The notes under the pieces are model-generated. The model saw only the letters and a program-made list of their open reading frames with translations, made no database searches and had not been told where the DNA came from. A program made the translations under genes and the position numbers. Positions 25,011 to 36,528 of a DNA stretch of 50,745 nt are shown piece by piece. Location of the stretch: contig JAKSLF010000020.1 of assembly GCA_024401355.1 (NCBI GenBank), positions 1-50,745 of the forward strand. Direction: 5' to 3'. Positions within the stretch are counted from its first letter, which is position 1. Every line of letters begins with the position of its first letter. The stretch comes from Bacteroidales bacterium (GTDB lineage: Bacteria; Bacteroidota; Bacteroidia; Bacteroidales; Marinilabiliaceae).

Positions 25011-26474
25011 ATGATGCATAGCAATTCGATATTTAGCAATAGCACGATCAGAGTATCTGAGACGATAAAACAGAGACCTATAGAGACCTTTCTCATAGTG
25101 GTTCTGACTATAGTCAATGCGTTCATGCAGCATGCATTTGACGGATTGCTGACGAGGTCGGTATGGATTGTTGTGCCGCTGGCAGTTCAGGCAGCATTTA
25201 TTGCCAACGTGATGTTGCCCCATGAATCGTACTGGCGCAAGGCGTATGACCTTTTGCTACCTATATCAATAATAGCAATCATTGGTTGTATTGACGAAAA
25301 ATTTGCAGACCTCAACAATACTGTACCATATATTACATTATTGGGAATATTGTTTGTCATAGCAATAACAGCAAAGAATCTGAAAAACGACTCAATGTTT
25401 ATAACCAACACAGTATCAATAGGCTGGGCGGCATTGAGGGCATTTCTTGTCTCGCTGGCATTCTGGATTGCAATAGGAGTGATAGTGTTCTCGATAGAGA
25501 CAGTCTTCAAAACGACATTGTCGGTCAGTCTGATGAGCATACCATGGACTCTTGTCTTCCCGATGATGACATTGACATTCTATGACCACACTCCGAAAGT
25601 GGAGTCAATAGATAGTGAACTTGGCAATGGACTCTTGAACTTTGTCGTCACAATAGCATTAATATTTTTCACAATAGTAATGTATGTAGACATTATAAAG
25701 ATAATAGTCACACAGACATTGCCGTCTGGAGGTTTGGCCTTCACATGCTACGCATACTTCATTGTGGCAATAAGCTGCAGTTCACTCTATAGAATAGCGA
25801 TGGTAAACATCTTCAACAGATTCTACCATTGGCTGCCGACCTTATCGATACCTATTATTATATTGTTCTGGGTAGCGGTCATAAGAAGAATATATGACTA
25901 TGGATTCACAGAGAACCGCATATATATGGTCGCGGCAGGATACCTGAACCTTGTATTTATGTTCATGATATGCTTTGACAGACAGAAAGCATACAAGGCA
26001 ACAATAATACACGCCATGGCATTGTTCTTTGTACTGGGCTTCATACCTCCACTTTCGGCCAAGAACATAGCGGAACATTTCCAGTGGACAAACGCTGTAG
26101 CTTCGACAGACAAGCAAGATGCCGAAGAAGAGAAGCACATCTCAAGTTACCACATATTCGAAAACGAGAGTGAAGACATAGACATCACGAACTACAGGAA
26201 GATAATGTTTGTGGCTACAGACTGCCACGGTGACACACTTGACATATACAACAAAAAAGGAGAACTAGTAATGTCACTAAGTGCAGAGAACACGATAAGA
26301 AGCATAGCACACAAGAACGGGATGACATACGACGACATGATTGGCATGGCATACAGAGGAATGGCAAAGACATCGCTCAACTATGAAAACGACACAGCAA
26401 TGATAGTGTTCAGACGAATATTGTTCAACGAATATGCATACGAAGCATCAGTAGACGCCATATTCATAAAATAA
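25011..26474 (+). CDS. DUF4153 multi-pass membrane protein
   Basis: A 487-residue membrane protein with about ten helices in the first 360 residues and a soluble C-terminal part of about 120 residues. The fit is to the DUF4153 family, common in Bacteroidetes, with unknown function. The C-terminal part (DCHGDTLDIYNKKGELVMSL) has a beta-rich start. The ATG at 25011 is preferred: the longer frame overlaps the aminotransferase end and adds only a charged tail. The gene is rich in ATA and AGA codons and clearly more AT-rich than genes at 1-12 kb. Confidence 0.75.
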   Translation: MMHSNSIFSNSTIRVSETIKQRPIETFLIVVLTIVNAFMQHAFDGLLTRSVWIVVPLAVQAAFIANVMLPHESYWRKAYDLLLPISIIAIIGCIDEKFADLNNTVPYITLLGILFVIAITAKNLKNDSMFITNTVSIGWAALRAFLVSLAFWIAIGVIVFSIETVFKTTLSVSLMSIPWTLVFPMMTLTFYDHTPKVESIDSELGNGLLNFVVTIALIFFTIVMYVDIIKIIVTQTLPSGGLAFTCYAYFIVAISCSSLYRIAMVNIFNRFYHWLPTLSIPIIILFWVAVIRRIYDYGFTENRIYMVAAGYLNLVFMFMICFDRQKAYKATIIHAMALFFVLGFIPPLSAKNIAEHFQWTNAVASTDKQDAEEEKHISSYHIFENESEDIDITNYRKIMFVATDCHGDTLDIYNKKGELVMSLSAENTIRSIAHKNGMTYDDMIGMAYRGMAKTSLNYENDTAMIVFRRILFNEYAYEASVDAIFIK

Positions 26475-26506
26475 CGGAAGGCAGCAGACAGGACGAGGGC
26501 ATAAGA

Positions 26507-27235
26507 ATGGAAACAACATCGGTAATATTGCTCATAGTCTTCTGCATGGGTGCGAGTTTCGTGCAACGTGTCAGTGGATTTGGATTTGGGATATTCATAA
26601 TGACAATACTACCTCACTTGATGCCATCATACGGCGAAGCGACTGCATTGTCTGGACTATTGGCTACGATACAATCATTGATAATAACGATAAGAATGCG
26701 AAAGCATGTCGTGTGGTCGAGACTCATTCCGATACTGCTTACATTTATAATAGTATCAAGTTTCGCTGTCATGGCAGTATCGGCAACAGACGACAGGATG
26801 CTGAAGAAAGTGCTTGGTGCAATTTTGATAGTGACGAGCATATACTTCTTCTTCATTTCAGAAAAGATAAAGATAAAACCCTCGCTGCCAATGCAATTAT
26901 CGATGGGTACAGTAAGTGGACTTATGGGTGGATTCTTTGCGATGCAAGGACCTCCTGCAGTACTATACTTCGTAGCATCGGAGCCGACCAAAGAGAGTTA
27001 TCTAGCCATGACCCAGATGTATTTCATGATAGGCAACATAGCCATGACAGCATACAGGGCATACTGCGGATTTGTCACAGAGGCAGTTGGAGTGGCTTGG
27101 TTATATGCGGTAGCGGCGATATTCGTCGGATCGTACATGGGCAAAATGGTATTCGACAGAATATCAGCAAAAGTGATGAAAAAAGTGATATACGCCTACA
27201 TCGGCATAAGTGGAATCATGGCATTGATTGCATAA
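26507..27235 (+). CDS. TSUP-family (TauE/SafE) anion exporter
   Basis: A 242-residue inner-membrane protein with about eight helices in two repeats. The TSUP motifs are the N-terminal GFGFGIFIMTILPHLMP and the second-half GLMGGFFAMQGPPAVLYF. Members move sulfite, sulfoacetate or related organic anions; the substrate here is unknown. It lies 32 bp after the DUF4153 gene and 33 bp before the EamA gene. Sulfonate export would be of interest if the cell makes sulfonolipids, but nothing in the sequence shows that. Confidence 0.85.
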   Translation: METTSVILLIVFCMGASFVQRVSGFGFGIFIMTILPHLMPSYGEATALSGLLATIQSLIITIRMRKHVVWSRLIPILLTFIIVSSFAVMAVSATDDRMLKKVLGAILIVTSIYFFFISEKIKIKPSLPMQLSMGTVSGLMGGFFAMQGPPAVLYFVASEPTKESYLAMTQMYFMIGNIAMTAYRAYCGFVTEAVGVAWLYAVAAIFVGSYMGKMVFDRISAKVMKKVIYAYIGISGIMALIA

Positions 27236-27268
27236 AGGAAGTCAAAACAAAAGAACGAAACAAGGGAA

Positions 27269-28219
27269 ATGACGGACAGGACGAAAGGATATTTGTTTGG
27301 TGCAGCATCAGCAGCCGCATACGGCATCAATCCGATTGCAAAGATAATGTATGACGACGGGATGAATGTAGACTCAGTATTATGCTACCGATATATTTTG
27401 GCTACATTTTTCCTTGCGGCACTCATGGTCGTACGTCATGAATCATTCCGCATCACATTAAAAGAGACAATGCTATTGTTTTCGATGGGCTTGATGTTCT
27501 CAGTATCGTCAATCACACTATTCATAAGCTATCAATACATAGACGTTTCGATAGCTTCTACATTGCTGTTCTGCTACCCAGCATTTGTCGCAATAATAAT
27601 GATGACAATGTTTAAAGAAAAGCCTGACATGACATCGATATGTTCGATAGTGCTGGTTGGCATCGGAATCGTTGTACTTAACGCCGATAGTTATGGGACA
27701 GTAGAAAACATGGTTGGAGTAGCAATAGTAATATTATCATCGCTAGTATATGCAGTATATATGGTATTTGTACAGAAGACATGCATAAGCAAATTGTCAT
27801 CGCTAAAAGTCGCATTCTACTCGATATTATTTGGAAGCACCATATACATAGTACGCTTAAAGGGAATGACAGAGCTGCAAACACCGCCGACATATCAATC
27901 GGGAATATGTGCGTTGGCACTTGCAATATTCCCTACCCTAGTATCAATAACTACACTAGCATTAGCAATAAGATATATTGGTTCGACAGCAACTGCAATA
28001 TTAGGCTCACTAGAACCAGTAACTGCAGTACTAATCGGGATTATAATATTTGGAGAACGCCCATCAATATTGGCATATCTAGGAATGATTATAATATTGG
28101 CAGCAGTGACAGTACTTGTTGCCGCGCCAAAACTAAAGACATTAACGAAAAACAAAACGATAATCAACATAGGCAAAGACATTCTTGTTCGCGGAATGGG
28201 AAACAACAACAACAAATAA
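27269..28219 (+). CDS. EamA/DMT-superfamily transporter
   Basis: A 316-residue inner-membrane protein with ten helices forming two EamA repeats. The first begins GYLFGAASAAAYGINPIAKI and has SYQYIDVSIASTLLFCYPAF; the second ends IRYIGSTATAILGSLEPVTA and IIFGERPSILAYLGM, a hallmark of the family. Family members export metabolites such as amino acids or nucleosides. The TAA is one base from the ATG of the acetyltransferase, so these two genes are coupled. Confidence 0.88.
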   Translation: MTDRTKGYLFGAASAAAYGINPIAKIMYDDGMNVDSVLCYRYILATFFLAALMVVRHESFRITLKETMLLFSMGLMFSVSSITLFISYQYIDVSIASTLLFCYPAFVAIIMMTMFKEKPDMTSICSIVLVGIGIVVLNADSYGTVENMVGVAIVILSSLVYAVYMVFVQKTCISKLSSLKVAFYSILFGSTIYIVRLKGMTELQTPPTYQSGICALALAIFPTLVSITTLALAIRYIGSTATAILGSLEPVTAVLIGIIIFGERPSILAYLGMIIILAAVTVLVAAPKLKTLTKNKTIINIGKDILVRGMGNNNNK

Positions 28220-28220
28220 A

Positions 28221-28748
28221 ATGCTGCTACTAAAAGAAATAACAACGCACTCGCCATTCTACAAGGAAGCCGAAGAATTATTAATCAAATCGTTTCCAGA
28301 GGAAGAGAGAAGACCTATAGAACAGCAGAGATTATACACCGACACACATAGACAATTTCAAGCACAAGCAATTTTAAGCGACTTCGCATTTGCCGGAATA
28401 ATGAATATCTGGCACCTCACAGGAGCGACGTACATTGAGCACTTGGCGATAGTACCAGAACTAAGACGAAACGGAATAGCCTCAGAAGCGCTTAAGACAT
28501 TACAACGTCGCTCAAACAAACCAATAATACTGGAAGTCGAGCCTGCTATAGACGAAACGACAATAAGCAGGATAAACTTTTATGAAAGAAACGGCTTCAA
28601 GCTACAACCTATTAGTTATACACAACCGCCGTACAGCCAAGAACTGCCACCAGTCTCACTTAACATCATGACATACGGAGACACGCCGAACATAGGAGAT
28701 ATAATAGAAGAGATAAAATCGACAGTGTACGGAACAATGCTAAATTAG
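28221..28748 (+). CDS. GNAT-family N-acetyltransferase
   Basis: A 175-residue cytosolic acetyltransferase. The acetyl-CoA loop is IEHLAIVPELRRNGIASEAL (the R-x-x-G-x-A core as RRNGIA), followed by the ILEVEPA strand and the C-terminal NFYERNGFK motif. The ATG at 28221 follows the transporter stop by one base; a longer frame from 28185 lies inside the transporter and is rejected. Substrate unknown; the pairing with an exporter could mean detoxification of a small amine. Confidence 0.82.
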   Translation: MLLLKEITTHSPFYKEAEELLIKSFPEEERRPIEQQRLYTDTHRQFQAQAILSDFAFAGIMNIWHLTGATYIEHLAIVPELRRNGIASEALKTLQRRSNKPIILEVEPAIDETTISRINFYERNGFKLQPISYTQPPYSQELPPVSLNIMTYGDTPNIGDIIEEIKSTVYGTMLN

Positions 28749-28877
28749 CACGAATAAAAAAAAGCAAAAAAAAGCAAACAACAACGAAAAATTATTAAGC
28801 ATAAGATCGTAAGAAAAAAAAGAATAAAACTAAGAAAAAAACAATAAGAAGGTGAATAGCCCGAACATATATATTTC
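28749..28877. other. A-rich intergenic stretch
   Basis: 129 bp with multiple runs of seven to eight A residues. TATATTTC near 28868-28875 differs by one base from the -7 consensus and sits immediately before the DUF2807 start codon. No hairpin is evident. Confidence 0.4.
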
Positions 28878-29795
28878 ATGCAGATAGAAATTAAAGAAAT
28901 AGACGGAGATGTACAGATAAGCGGAAACGTCATTACATTAAACAATGGCAAAATAACGCTGACTGACGGAACAATCATTTGTTCTGGGCATCACTATATT
29001 GAAAATCAACCAACGACAGAAAACAATGGTCAGCCATTCATACACGAAGAATATCAGCTTGATACATTCAACAGCATTACAAGCAACTCATATTTCAACG
29101 TTGAAGTTGCCATTGGCGACAAACAACAAGTAATTGTCGATGCGCCACAAGATGTAATAGAAAGTATCAATGTAGAATGCAAAGGTCTGACACTTGAGCT
29201 TGACATAAAGCCAACATTTGACATAGAAGTAAGCGAAATAAAAGCAAGAGTCGTTGTACAAAGACTCAACCAGCTCATATCGATGGGCGGTTCGAAAATA
29301 AAAGTATTGACACCAATAAAGAGTGACGGCACGTTAATGATAGCGGCTCATCAGGGAAGCAAAATAACAACAAAAAAGATATATTGCCCCAACGTATACT
29401 TGACTTCATCAGAAGCATCAAGTATCAATGTCGAAGAACTGGAGGCGCCAACAGCAATCATCACAAAATCGATACAAGCCAGCCATGTAACTATCGGCGC
29501 AGGAGCAAAGACACCGAATCTTTATATCACATCAACAGATTCAACATCTACAACATTCAACAACATAAACGTACAACACATAGTTGTAAAGTCAAACGGC
29601 AGTTCTAACAACATATTCTCCGGCACAGCTGAGACAATTGAATTCACTGCATCCCAGCGCAGTTCGATAGACGCAAAGCTCTTGTCAGCAGAAACAGGAA
29701 TTGCCACATCAAAGGATATAGCAAACATCCAAACAAACGTAAGTGGCAAACTAGAGAAACACTCGTCACTACTGGCGAAACTCAAAAACATTTAG
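28878..29795 (+). CDS. DUF2807 (head GIN domain) protein lacking a signal peptide
   Basis: A 305-residue protein whose middle and end match DUF2807, the putative auto-transporter adhesin head domain common in Bacteroidetes: LDTFNSITSNSYFNVEVAIG, then repeated short beta strands rich in Ser, Thr, Asn and Ile, as in a beta-helix. Most members carry a signal peptide. Here the N-terminus (MQIEIKEIDGDVQISGNVIT) is polar and beta-like, with no hydrophobic core, so the protein appears cytosolic or is exported otherwise. An upstream start restoring a signal is not visible in the A-rich leader. It converges on mutS2 with a 22-bp gap. Confidence 0.72.
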   Translation: MQIEIKEIDGDVQISGNVITLNNGKITLTDGTIICSGHHYIENQPTTENNGQPFIHEEYQLDTFNSITSNSYFNVEVAIGDKQQVIVDAPQDVIESINVECKGLTLELDIKPTFDIEVSEIKARVVVQRLNQLISMGGSKIKVLTPIKSDGTLMIAAHQGSKITTKKIYCPNVYLTSSEASSINVEELEAPTAIITKSIQASHVTIGAGAKTPNLYITSTDSTSTTFNNINVQHIVVKSNGSSNNIFSGTAETIEFTASQRSSIDAKLLSAETGIATSKDIANIQTNVSGKLEKHSSLLAKLKNI

Positions 29796-29817
29796 TTTCT
29801 CATCAATCAAACGAGAA

Positions 29818-32328
29818 TCACATATCGAGTTCGACGATAGAAATTCCAGCTCCGCCAAACTGGACATGTTCGTCATGTACATCTTTCACGAATGGCTGAG
29901 CATTAAGCCACTGCCTTATCATCTGGCGAAGAATACCATTACCCTTGCCATGAAGAATGCTTAGTCGAGACTGTTCACAAAGAATAGCTTCATCGACAAA
30001 TGCAGACACCTTTTCAATTGCCTCGTCTGCACGAAGTCCTCTCACATCAAGTTCTGGCTTAAAGTTCAGTTTCTTCTCACGGACGGTATCACCAACATTA
30101 CTATAAGATATAACAACCTTTCTTTCGGCCTTGCGGCTTTGATTGTTGGAGATACGAGAGAGGCGACTGAGTTTCACATTGGTTTTAAGATTACCGATAG
30201 CTACCTGAGCATCTTTGCCATTAATAGCCAAAACCTCACCTCGACGCGAAGAATCACCATCTATAATAACACTATCACCGACACCAACAACAAGAGACTC
30301 AGCAGAAGGAGAAGATGCAGTAACATCAGTTGAAGCAGAGATGGAAGACGAATCATGGCGACGCTGTTCCTTACGCTGTTGGCGTTCCTTAATACGTTGC
30401 ATCTTACGTTCGATATGATCGTCATCGGAAACGACATCGACATCGGCAACCTTTTGGCGGAAAGCGTTGACCTCTTCGCGGAGAGCCTTCGTACGTTCTT
30501 TTTCTGCTTGGGCTTCCTTTATACCGCGGATGGTATTTTCGATTTTGCTATTGGCCTCTGACATGATCTCTTCGGCTTTTTGCTTGGCTTTGGAGAGGAT
30601 GTCTTTACGTTCTTGCTTGATGCGTTCGAGTTCCTTATTATATCGTTCGAGCACTTCGGAGAGGCGTTTTTCCTGATCCTTGATGCTTTGGCGTTTGTTT
30701 TCCCAATAGTGTTTATCTCGTACTATTTCGCGGAGATGCTTATCGAAGTCGAGGTGTTCCTGTCCCATCTTCTCCTTGGCTTCGGCGAGGATAGATTCGG
30801 GGAGACCAATTTTGCGGGCAATTTCGAAAGCGAACGAACCGCCTGGTTGTCCCATTTGCAGACGGAACAGCGGTTGTATTGCATGAGTATCGAAAAGCAT
30901 CGCACCATTATGCAGTCCTTCGGTTTGTGCAGCGAAGTGTTTGAGATTAGTATAATGAGTTGTTATTACGCCATAGGCACCCTTGCGGTTGAGCTCGGCG
31001 AGGACACTTTCGGCGATAGCACCTCCGAGCATTGGTTCGGTACCTGTACCAAATTCGTCGATGAGGACCAACGTTGACGGGTTGGAATATCTGACGAAAT
31101 GCTTCATATTGGTAAGGTGAGACGAATAAGTGGAGAGGTCGTTCTCCATGCTCTGTTCGTCGCCCATATCAATAAATATATCGTTGAAGATTCCCATCTT
31201 GGAACTTTCGGCCATAGGAACAAGCATACCGCATTGCATCATATACTGAACGAGTCCGACCGTCTGAAGACAGACAGACTTACCACCAGCATTCGGTCCG
31301 GAGATGATAAGAATACGCTGCGAAGGCGGTTCGAGTTCGATATCGAGTGGCACGATAGGACGAGACTGCTCCTTGAGCTGCAAGTAGAGAAGCGGATGGC
31401 GAGCAGAAGCCCAATACATACCTTGACGTGGTTCGACAACAGGCTTAACAGATTCAGTTTCGTAGGCATAAATTGCCTTGGCACGAACGAAATCGATATA
31501 ACCGAGATATTCGAATGAGAAAATAATTTCAGCAATATAAGGACGGATCGTCGACGACATATCAGTAAGGATACGGATAACCTCACGACGTTCGGCATAA
31601 TGGAGTTCGCGGAGATCGTTGTTCATAGCGACGATTTCGGCAGGCTCGATATAGCTTGTTCGGCCAGTTGAAGACTCGTCGAGAACTATGCCACTAATAC
31701 GACGTTTGTTGCCAGATGGCACAGGAATCACAGCACGTCCGTCACGTATAGAAACAGAAGCATCAGCCTCGACAATACCATCGGACTGAGCCTGCTTCAT
31801 AATAGCGAGGAGACGCTTAGAAACGGCGCTCTGCTTGGAAGCGATATCGCGACGAATCTGTGCGAGTTCGGACGAGGCATTATCCTTGACGTGTCCGAAC
31901 TTATCAAGAATAGAATCGATGCGATCGATGAGGACGGGATAGACAGGAACATCGGCAGTTCGAGCCTTGAGGAGAGGATAAGCATTCTCCTCGGAAGTCT
32001 CAAAGAAACGCACCATAGACTTGACCTGCTTGAGAGCCTTGCAGAGTTCGGCAAGATCTGGTTCTTCGAGATAAAGACCTTCGACACGCAAACGCTTTAC
32101 ACCCTCACGAAGATCGGGGAACTCGGCAGCAGGAAACTCTGCATCACCTTGACGTATGTCGAGCATTTCGCGTACCTCACCAAGCAGACTAACGATAGAA
32201 TCGTAATCGGTTTGGAAAGACATAGCGTCGACATTCTCGCATCCGACAGGACTAAGGCATCTGTTCCTCAGCGACTGACGAATCTTAGTGAACTTGAGTT
32301 TATCTTCTATGTTGGATGGATAGAGCAT
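29818..32328 (-). CDS. mutS2: MutS2 endonuclease-type ATPase
   Basis: An 836-residue DNA- or ribosome-acting ATPase. The Walker A loop GPNAGGKS lies near residue 345. Later come the ABC-like signature STYSSHLTNMKHF, Walker B LVLIDEFGTGTEP and switch ITTHYTNLKHFA. A long coiled coil (about residues 510-650) follows, then the C-terminal Smr nuclease domain: LDVRGLRADEAIE, LHGKGNGILR and the final HEHVQFGGAG region. Family members suppress homologous recombination or rescue collided ribosomes. Length and order match the family. It has a consensus promoter. Confidence 0.96.
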   Translation of the reverse strand: MLYPSNIEDKLKFTKIRQSLRNRCLSPVGCENVDAMSFQTDYDSIVSLLGEVREMLDIRQGDAEFPAAEFPDLREGVKRLRVEGLYLEEPDLAELCKALKQVKSMVRFFETSEENAYPLLKARTADVPVYPVLIDRIDSILDKFGHVKDNASSELAQIRRDIASKQSAVSKRLLAIMKQAQSDGIVEADASVSIRDGRAVIPVPSGNKRRISGIVLDESSTGRTSYIEPAEIVAMNNDLRELHYAERREVIRILTDMSSTIRPYIAEIIFSFEYLGYIDFVRAKAIYAYETESVKPVVEPRQGMYWASARHPLLYLQLKEQSRPIVPLDIELEPPSQRILIISGPNAGGKSVCLQTVGLVQYMMQCGMLVPMAESSKMGIFNDIFIDMGDEQSMENDLSTYSSHLTNMKHFVRYSNPSTLVLIDEFGTGTEPMLGGAIAESVLAELNRKGAYGVITTHYTNLKHFAAQTEGLHNGAMLFDTHAIQPLFRLQMGQPGGSFAFEIARKIGLPESILAEAKEKMGQEHLDFDKHLREIVRDKHYWENKRQSIKDQEKRLSEVLERYNKELERIKQERKDILSKAKQKAEEIMSEANSKIENTIRGIKEAQAEKERTKALREEVNAFRQKVADVDVVSDDDHIERKMQRIKERQQRKEQRRHDSSSISASTDVTASSPSAESLVVGVGDSVIIDGDSSRRGEVLAINGKDAQVAIGNLKTNVKLSRLSRISNNQSRKAERKVVISYSNVGDTVREKKLNFKPELDVRGLRADEAIEKVSAFVDEAILCEQSRLSILHGKGNGILRQMIRQWLNAQPFVKDVHDEHVQFGGAGISIVELDM

Positions 32329-32349
32329 TTAGTCTAAAATTTCGAGGTG

Positions 32350-32381
32350 CAAAGATAGTAAAAAATCACGAGAAAAGCAAA
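32350..32381 (-). promoter_or_regulatory. Consensus promoter of mutS2
   Basis: On the minus strand TTTG (32378-32381), a 20-bp spacer and TATCTTTG (32350-32357), 22 bp before the start codon. Full match to the Bacteroidetes -33/-7 consensus. Confidence 0.8.
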
Positions 32382-32530
32382 TGGGTACAAGACCGATATC
32401 ACATTGGAACAGCATAGAGGAGATAGTCTTCAAGCTGAAGACTGAGGATTCGAGAATAATTTGGACACCAACAGAACATCGCAGGAAAACTTTTTATATA
32501 TTTAAGGTCGTAAACCAAAAACTTATTATC

Positions 32531-32851
32531 ATGTTATTATCAACTACTCCTTCAATCGAAGGACACACTATACGCGAGTACAAAGGCGTAGTGGCAGGTG
32601 AAACAATCATCGGAGCTAACTTTGTAAAAGACATTTTTGCTTCAATCAGAGACGTGGTTGGTGGCCGAAGCAACAGCTACGAACAAGTGCTGAAGGAAGG
32701 CAGAGAAACATCCATAAAAGAGATGGAGGACAGAGCCAGACAGCTTGGTGCTAACGCCATTGTTGGCATCGACGTTGACTATGAGACAATTGGTGCAAAA
32801 GGCTCGATGATAATGGTAGCGGTCAGCGGAACTGCTGTTGTCATAGATTAA
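32531..32851 (+). CDS. UPF0145 (YbjQ-like) protein
   Basis: A 106-residue cytosolic protein of the YbjQ/UPF0145 family, once called heavy-metal-binding. Family features: [39 protein letters not shown], and [17 protein letters not shown] followed by the final hydrophobic strand. Members form pentamers; function unknown. The ATG at 32531 gives the family-length protein; the upstream frame from 32381 has no family match. A weak TATATTTA box lies at 32497-32504. The gene is flanked by the divergent mutS2 and a bidirectional-looking terminator. Confidence 0.88.
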   Translation: MLLSTTPSIEGHTIREYKGVVAGETIIGANFVKDIFASIRDVVGGRSNSYEQVLKEGRETSIKEMEDRARQLGANAIVGIDVDYETIGAKGSMIMVAVSGTAVVID

Positions 32852-32914
32852 CAACAAGCCACAAGACAGGACTTGTTTTCTATACGGAACAAAACATACC
32901 ACCCATAAACACAA

Positions 32915-32945
32915 CTAAGAGCCATATACTGAATATGGCTCTTAG
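32915..32945. terminator. Strong terminator hairpin between convergent genes
   Basis: Perfect 13-bp stem CTAAGAGCCATAT (32915-32927) / ATATGGCTCTTAG (32933-32945) with a 5-base loop. It lies between the UPF0145 gene and the convergent BspA-like gene and is followed by A/T-rich sequence on both sides, so it may serve both directions. Confidence 0.85.
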
Positions 32946-32963
32946 TATATATATTTAGACAAT

Positions 32964-33920
32964 TTATTGTCTTACACCATTGAGATCGTAGAGGATACCG
33001 TTCTTCTCGATGAGAAGCTGACCGTCCTTCACTACCTTACGAGCCTTGTTCTGATATGGTACAAGAGTTTCGGCATCGACAGCAGTTGAAAGTTCGTCAA
33101 TTGACTTAATCTGTTCTGCATAGCTAGCCCACGTTGAGCTTGCCTTATACGATTCAACAAGGTCGGCCGGGACATAGATGGTAAGAGACGCGTGGCTATC
33201 GTAATAGCCAAAGCCAGTTTCGGCAGAAACGGATTCAGAACGGATGACAAGCGACTTCAAGTTGCGAAGGCCACTGAGACTTCCTGACTCAATGCCACCG
33301 AAAGAACTAGGGAAGTCGATTATCTCGAGAGCCCTATCGTAAGAAAGAGACTCGAGAGACTCAAGCCCTACCTCACCGATGAAATACTTCAAAGAGCTAC
33401 ACCCATAAAATGCATCATTAGAGACAGACTTTGCTGCGCAATAAACAGAAACCAAACCTGTACATTCCTTAAATGCATTAGAGTAGACATTTTGTACATT
33501 AGCAGGAATATGGATCTCCTTCAACGCCGTACAACCTTGAAAAGTTCCCATATCGACATAGCGAAGAGTGGATGGAAAATTAACGATGGTGAGCGATGTA
33601 CAACCTTGGAAAGTACAACTACCAAGAGTCAAAATGCCTTCAGGAAGAACAACCTCCTTAAGGTTAGCGGCATCCTGGAAAACACCATCATAGATGGTCT
33701 TAACATCAAAAGTTCTTCCCTCATACTTGACCGTAGCAGGAATAATCAACTTCTCTGGAATTACAGCACACTCCTTAACCTTAACCTGATAAGGCTCAAA
33801 GTAAGTATAAGACACCTCGTACGTAATGCCATCGATGGTGAACTTATCACCCTGAGAGATGGCAAAAGAATTGCAGACTGCGAGAGCCACAATACTAAAA
33901 ATAGCTAAAATTTTTTTCAT
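32964..33920 (-). CDS. BspA-like leucine-rich repeat surface protein
   Basis: A 318-residue exported protein with signal peptide MKKILAIFSIVALAVCNSFA. It carries a short array of LRR_5 (BspA/TpLRR) units of about 23 residues: VFQDAANLKEVVLPEGI, TFQGCTSLTIVNFPSTL, TFQGCTALKEIHIPANV, AFKECTGLVSVYCAA and AFYGCSSLKYFIG. A globular end follows, closing LLIEKNGILYDLNGVRQ, a tail pattern common in Bacteroidales cell-surface proteins. Such proteins can mediate adhesion. It is small for the family, with about five clear repeats. It has a consensus promoter. Confidence 0.85.
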   Translation of the reverse strand: MKKILAIFSIVALAVCNSFAISQGDKFTIDGITYEVSYTYFEPYQVKVKECAVIPEKLIIPATVKYEGRTFDVKTIYDGVFQDAANLKEVVLPEGILTLGSCTFQGCTSLTIVNFPSTLRYVDMGTFQGCTALKEIHIPANVQNVYSNAFKECTGLVSVYCAAKSVSNDAFYGCSSLKYFIGEVGLESLESLSYDRALEIIDFPSSFGGIESGSLSGLRNLKSLVIRSESVSAETGFGYYDSHASLTIYVPADLVESYKASSTWASYAEQIKSIDELSTAVDAETLVPYQNKARKVVKDGQLLIEKNGILYDLNGVRQ

Positions 33921-33947
33921 AAATTATTGAGTTTATAGAAATATATG

Positions 33948-33979
33948 CAAATATATAAAACACGGATGCAAAATACAAA
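33948..33979 (-). promoter_or_regulatory. Consensus promoter of the BspA-like gene
   Basis: On the minus strand TTTG (33976-33979), a 20-bp spacer and TATATTTG (33948-33955), 28 bp before the start codon. It begins 9 bp downstream of the WbqC stop codon. Confidence 0.75.
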
Positions 33980-33987
33980 AAAATCCA

Positions 33988-34607
33988 TTATTGAATCATT
34001 GCCTGAAGGACGAGTTTACCTTCGGGTCCCATATTAAATAGGAGGTCGAGGATAGACAATCCGTTGACGAAGCCGTACTTTTCTTGGAAGACCTGATAGT
34101 AGTTGACATCGCTGAGACCTTGAGCAAGCAAGACTCCGTTCTTGTGTTCGATGCCTCGGCGGAAGTCGGTCATGCCTTCGGGAACCTTGACATATTCATC
34201 TGTAAACAAAGGATCAACGTTGACCGAAAGCAGTTGAGAGACGAGATTCATGAGGTCGAGATTGAGTTGCCAGAGGGACTGATGGTTCTTGGCATAGACT
34301 GCCTTGAAATCGTCTTCATAGAATTCGTAGAACGGTGAAGCGTTGTAGGCGGAGCGGAATGCATTGAGGTGTTCGGAAGCCCAGTCGGTGCTATAGTTGA
34401 CACGAGTATTGAGATAAGGTTCATCGTTGCCACTATAGACAGGGACAGTAAGGTCGATTGGTCCGTTGGCCGACATTATAGTAGTGCGGCTACGGAACGT
34501 GCGACGGAGGTAATTACCCTGTGCCTCAAAGACGTTTCGGCCCGGTGTGAGGAACTGAGCCCAATGCCACACCGAACCGAAATATGGAAGATTAAATAAC
34601 TTATCCA

Positions 34608-34608
<1 letters not shown>
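33988..34608 (-). CDS. WbqC-family protein
   Basis: A 206-residue protein of the WbqC-like family, often found near polysaccharide or lipid biosynthesis genes. Features: LPYFGSVWHWAQFL at the N-terminus, the NYLRRTFRSRTTI and ANGPIDLTVPV segments, a central HLNAFRSAYNASPFYEFYED and a closing SILDLLFNMGPEG. The reaction is unknown. The ATG overlaps the ABC-F stop (TAATG), so translation is coupled to that gene. Confidence 0.85.
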
Positions 34609-36400
<1,792 letters not shown>

Positions 36401-36410
36401 TAAATAATGT

Positions 36411-36456
36411 TGTATCCCTACGGTAAGGTTATCTTATCCCTCCGTTATCCCTAGGT
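36411..36456 (+). repeat. 11-bp tandem repeat array, locus 3 (degenerate)
   Basis: TATCCCT words start at 36413, 36435 and 36446, that is 22 and 11 bases apart, with one diverged unit (GGTAAGGTTAT) between the first two. The array ends TAGGTAAACGTTAAGG, similar to the GGAAAC flank of loci 1 and 2. It lies about 130 bp before the start at 36589 and points towards it. Confidence 0.75.
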
Positions 36457-36528
36457 AAACGTTAAGGAGACAAAAAGCGAAGTTAAAATGGGAGGAAGCA
36501 GAAAATATGCGAAAAGAATGAAAAGAGA

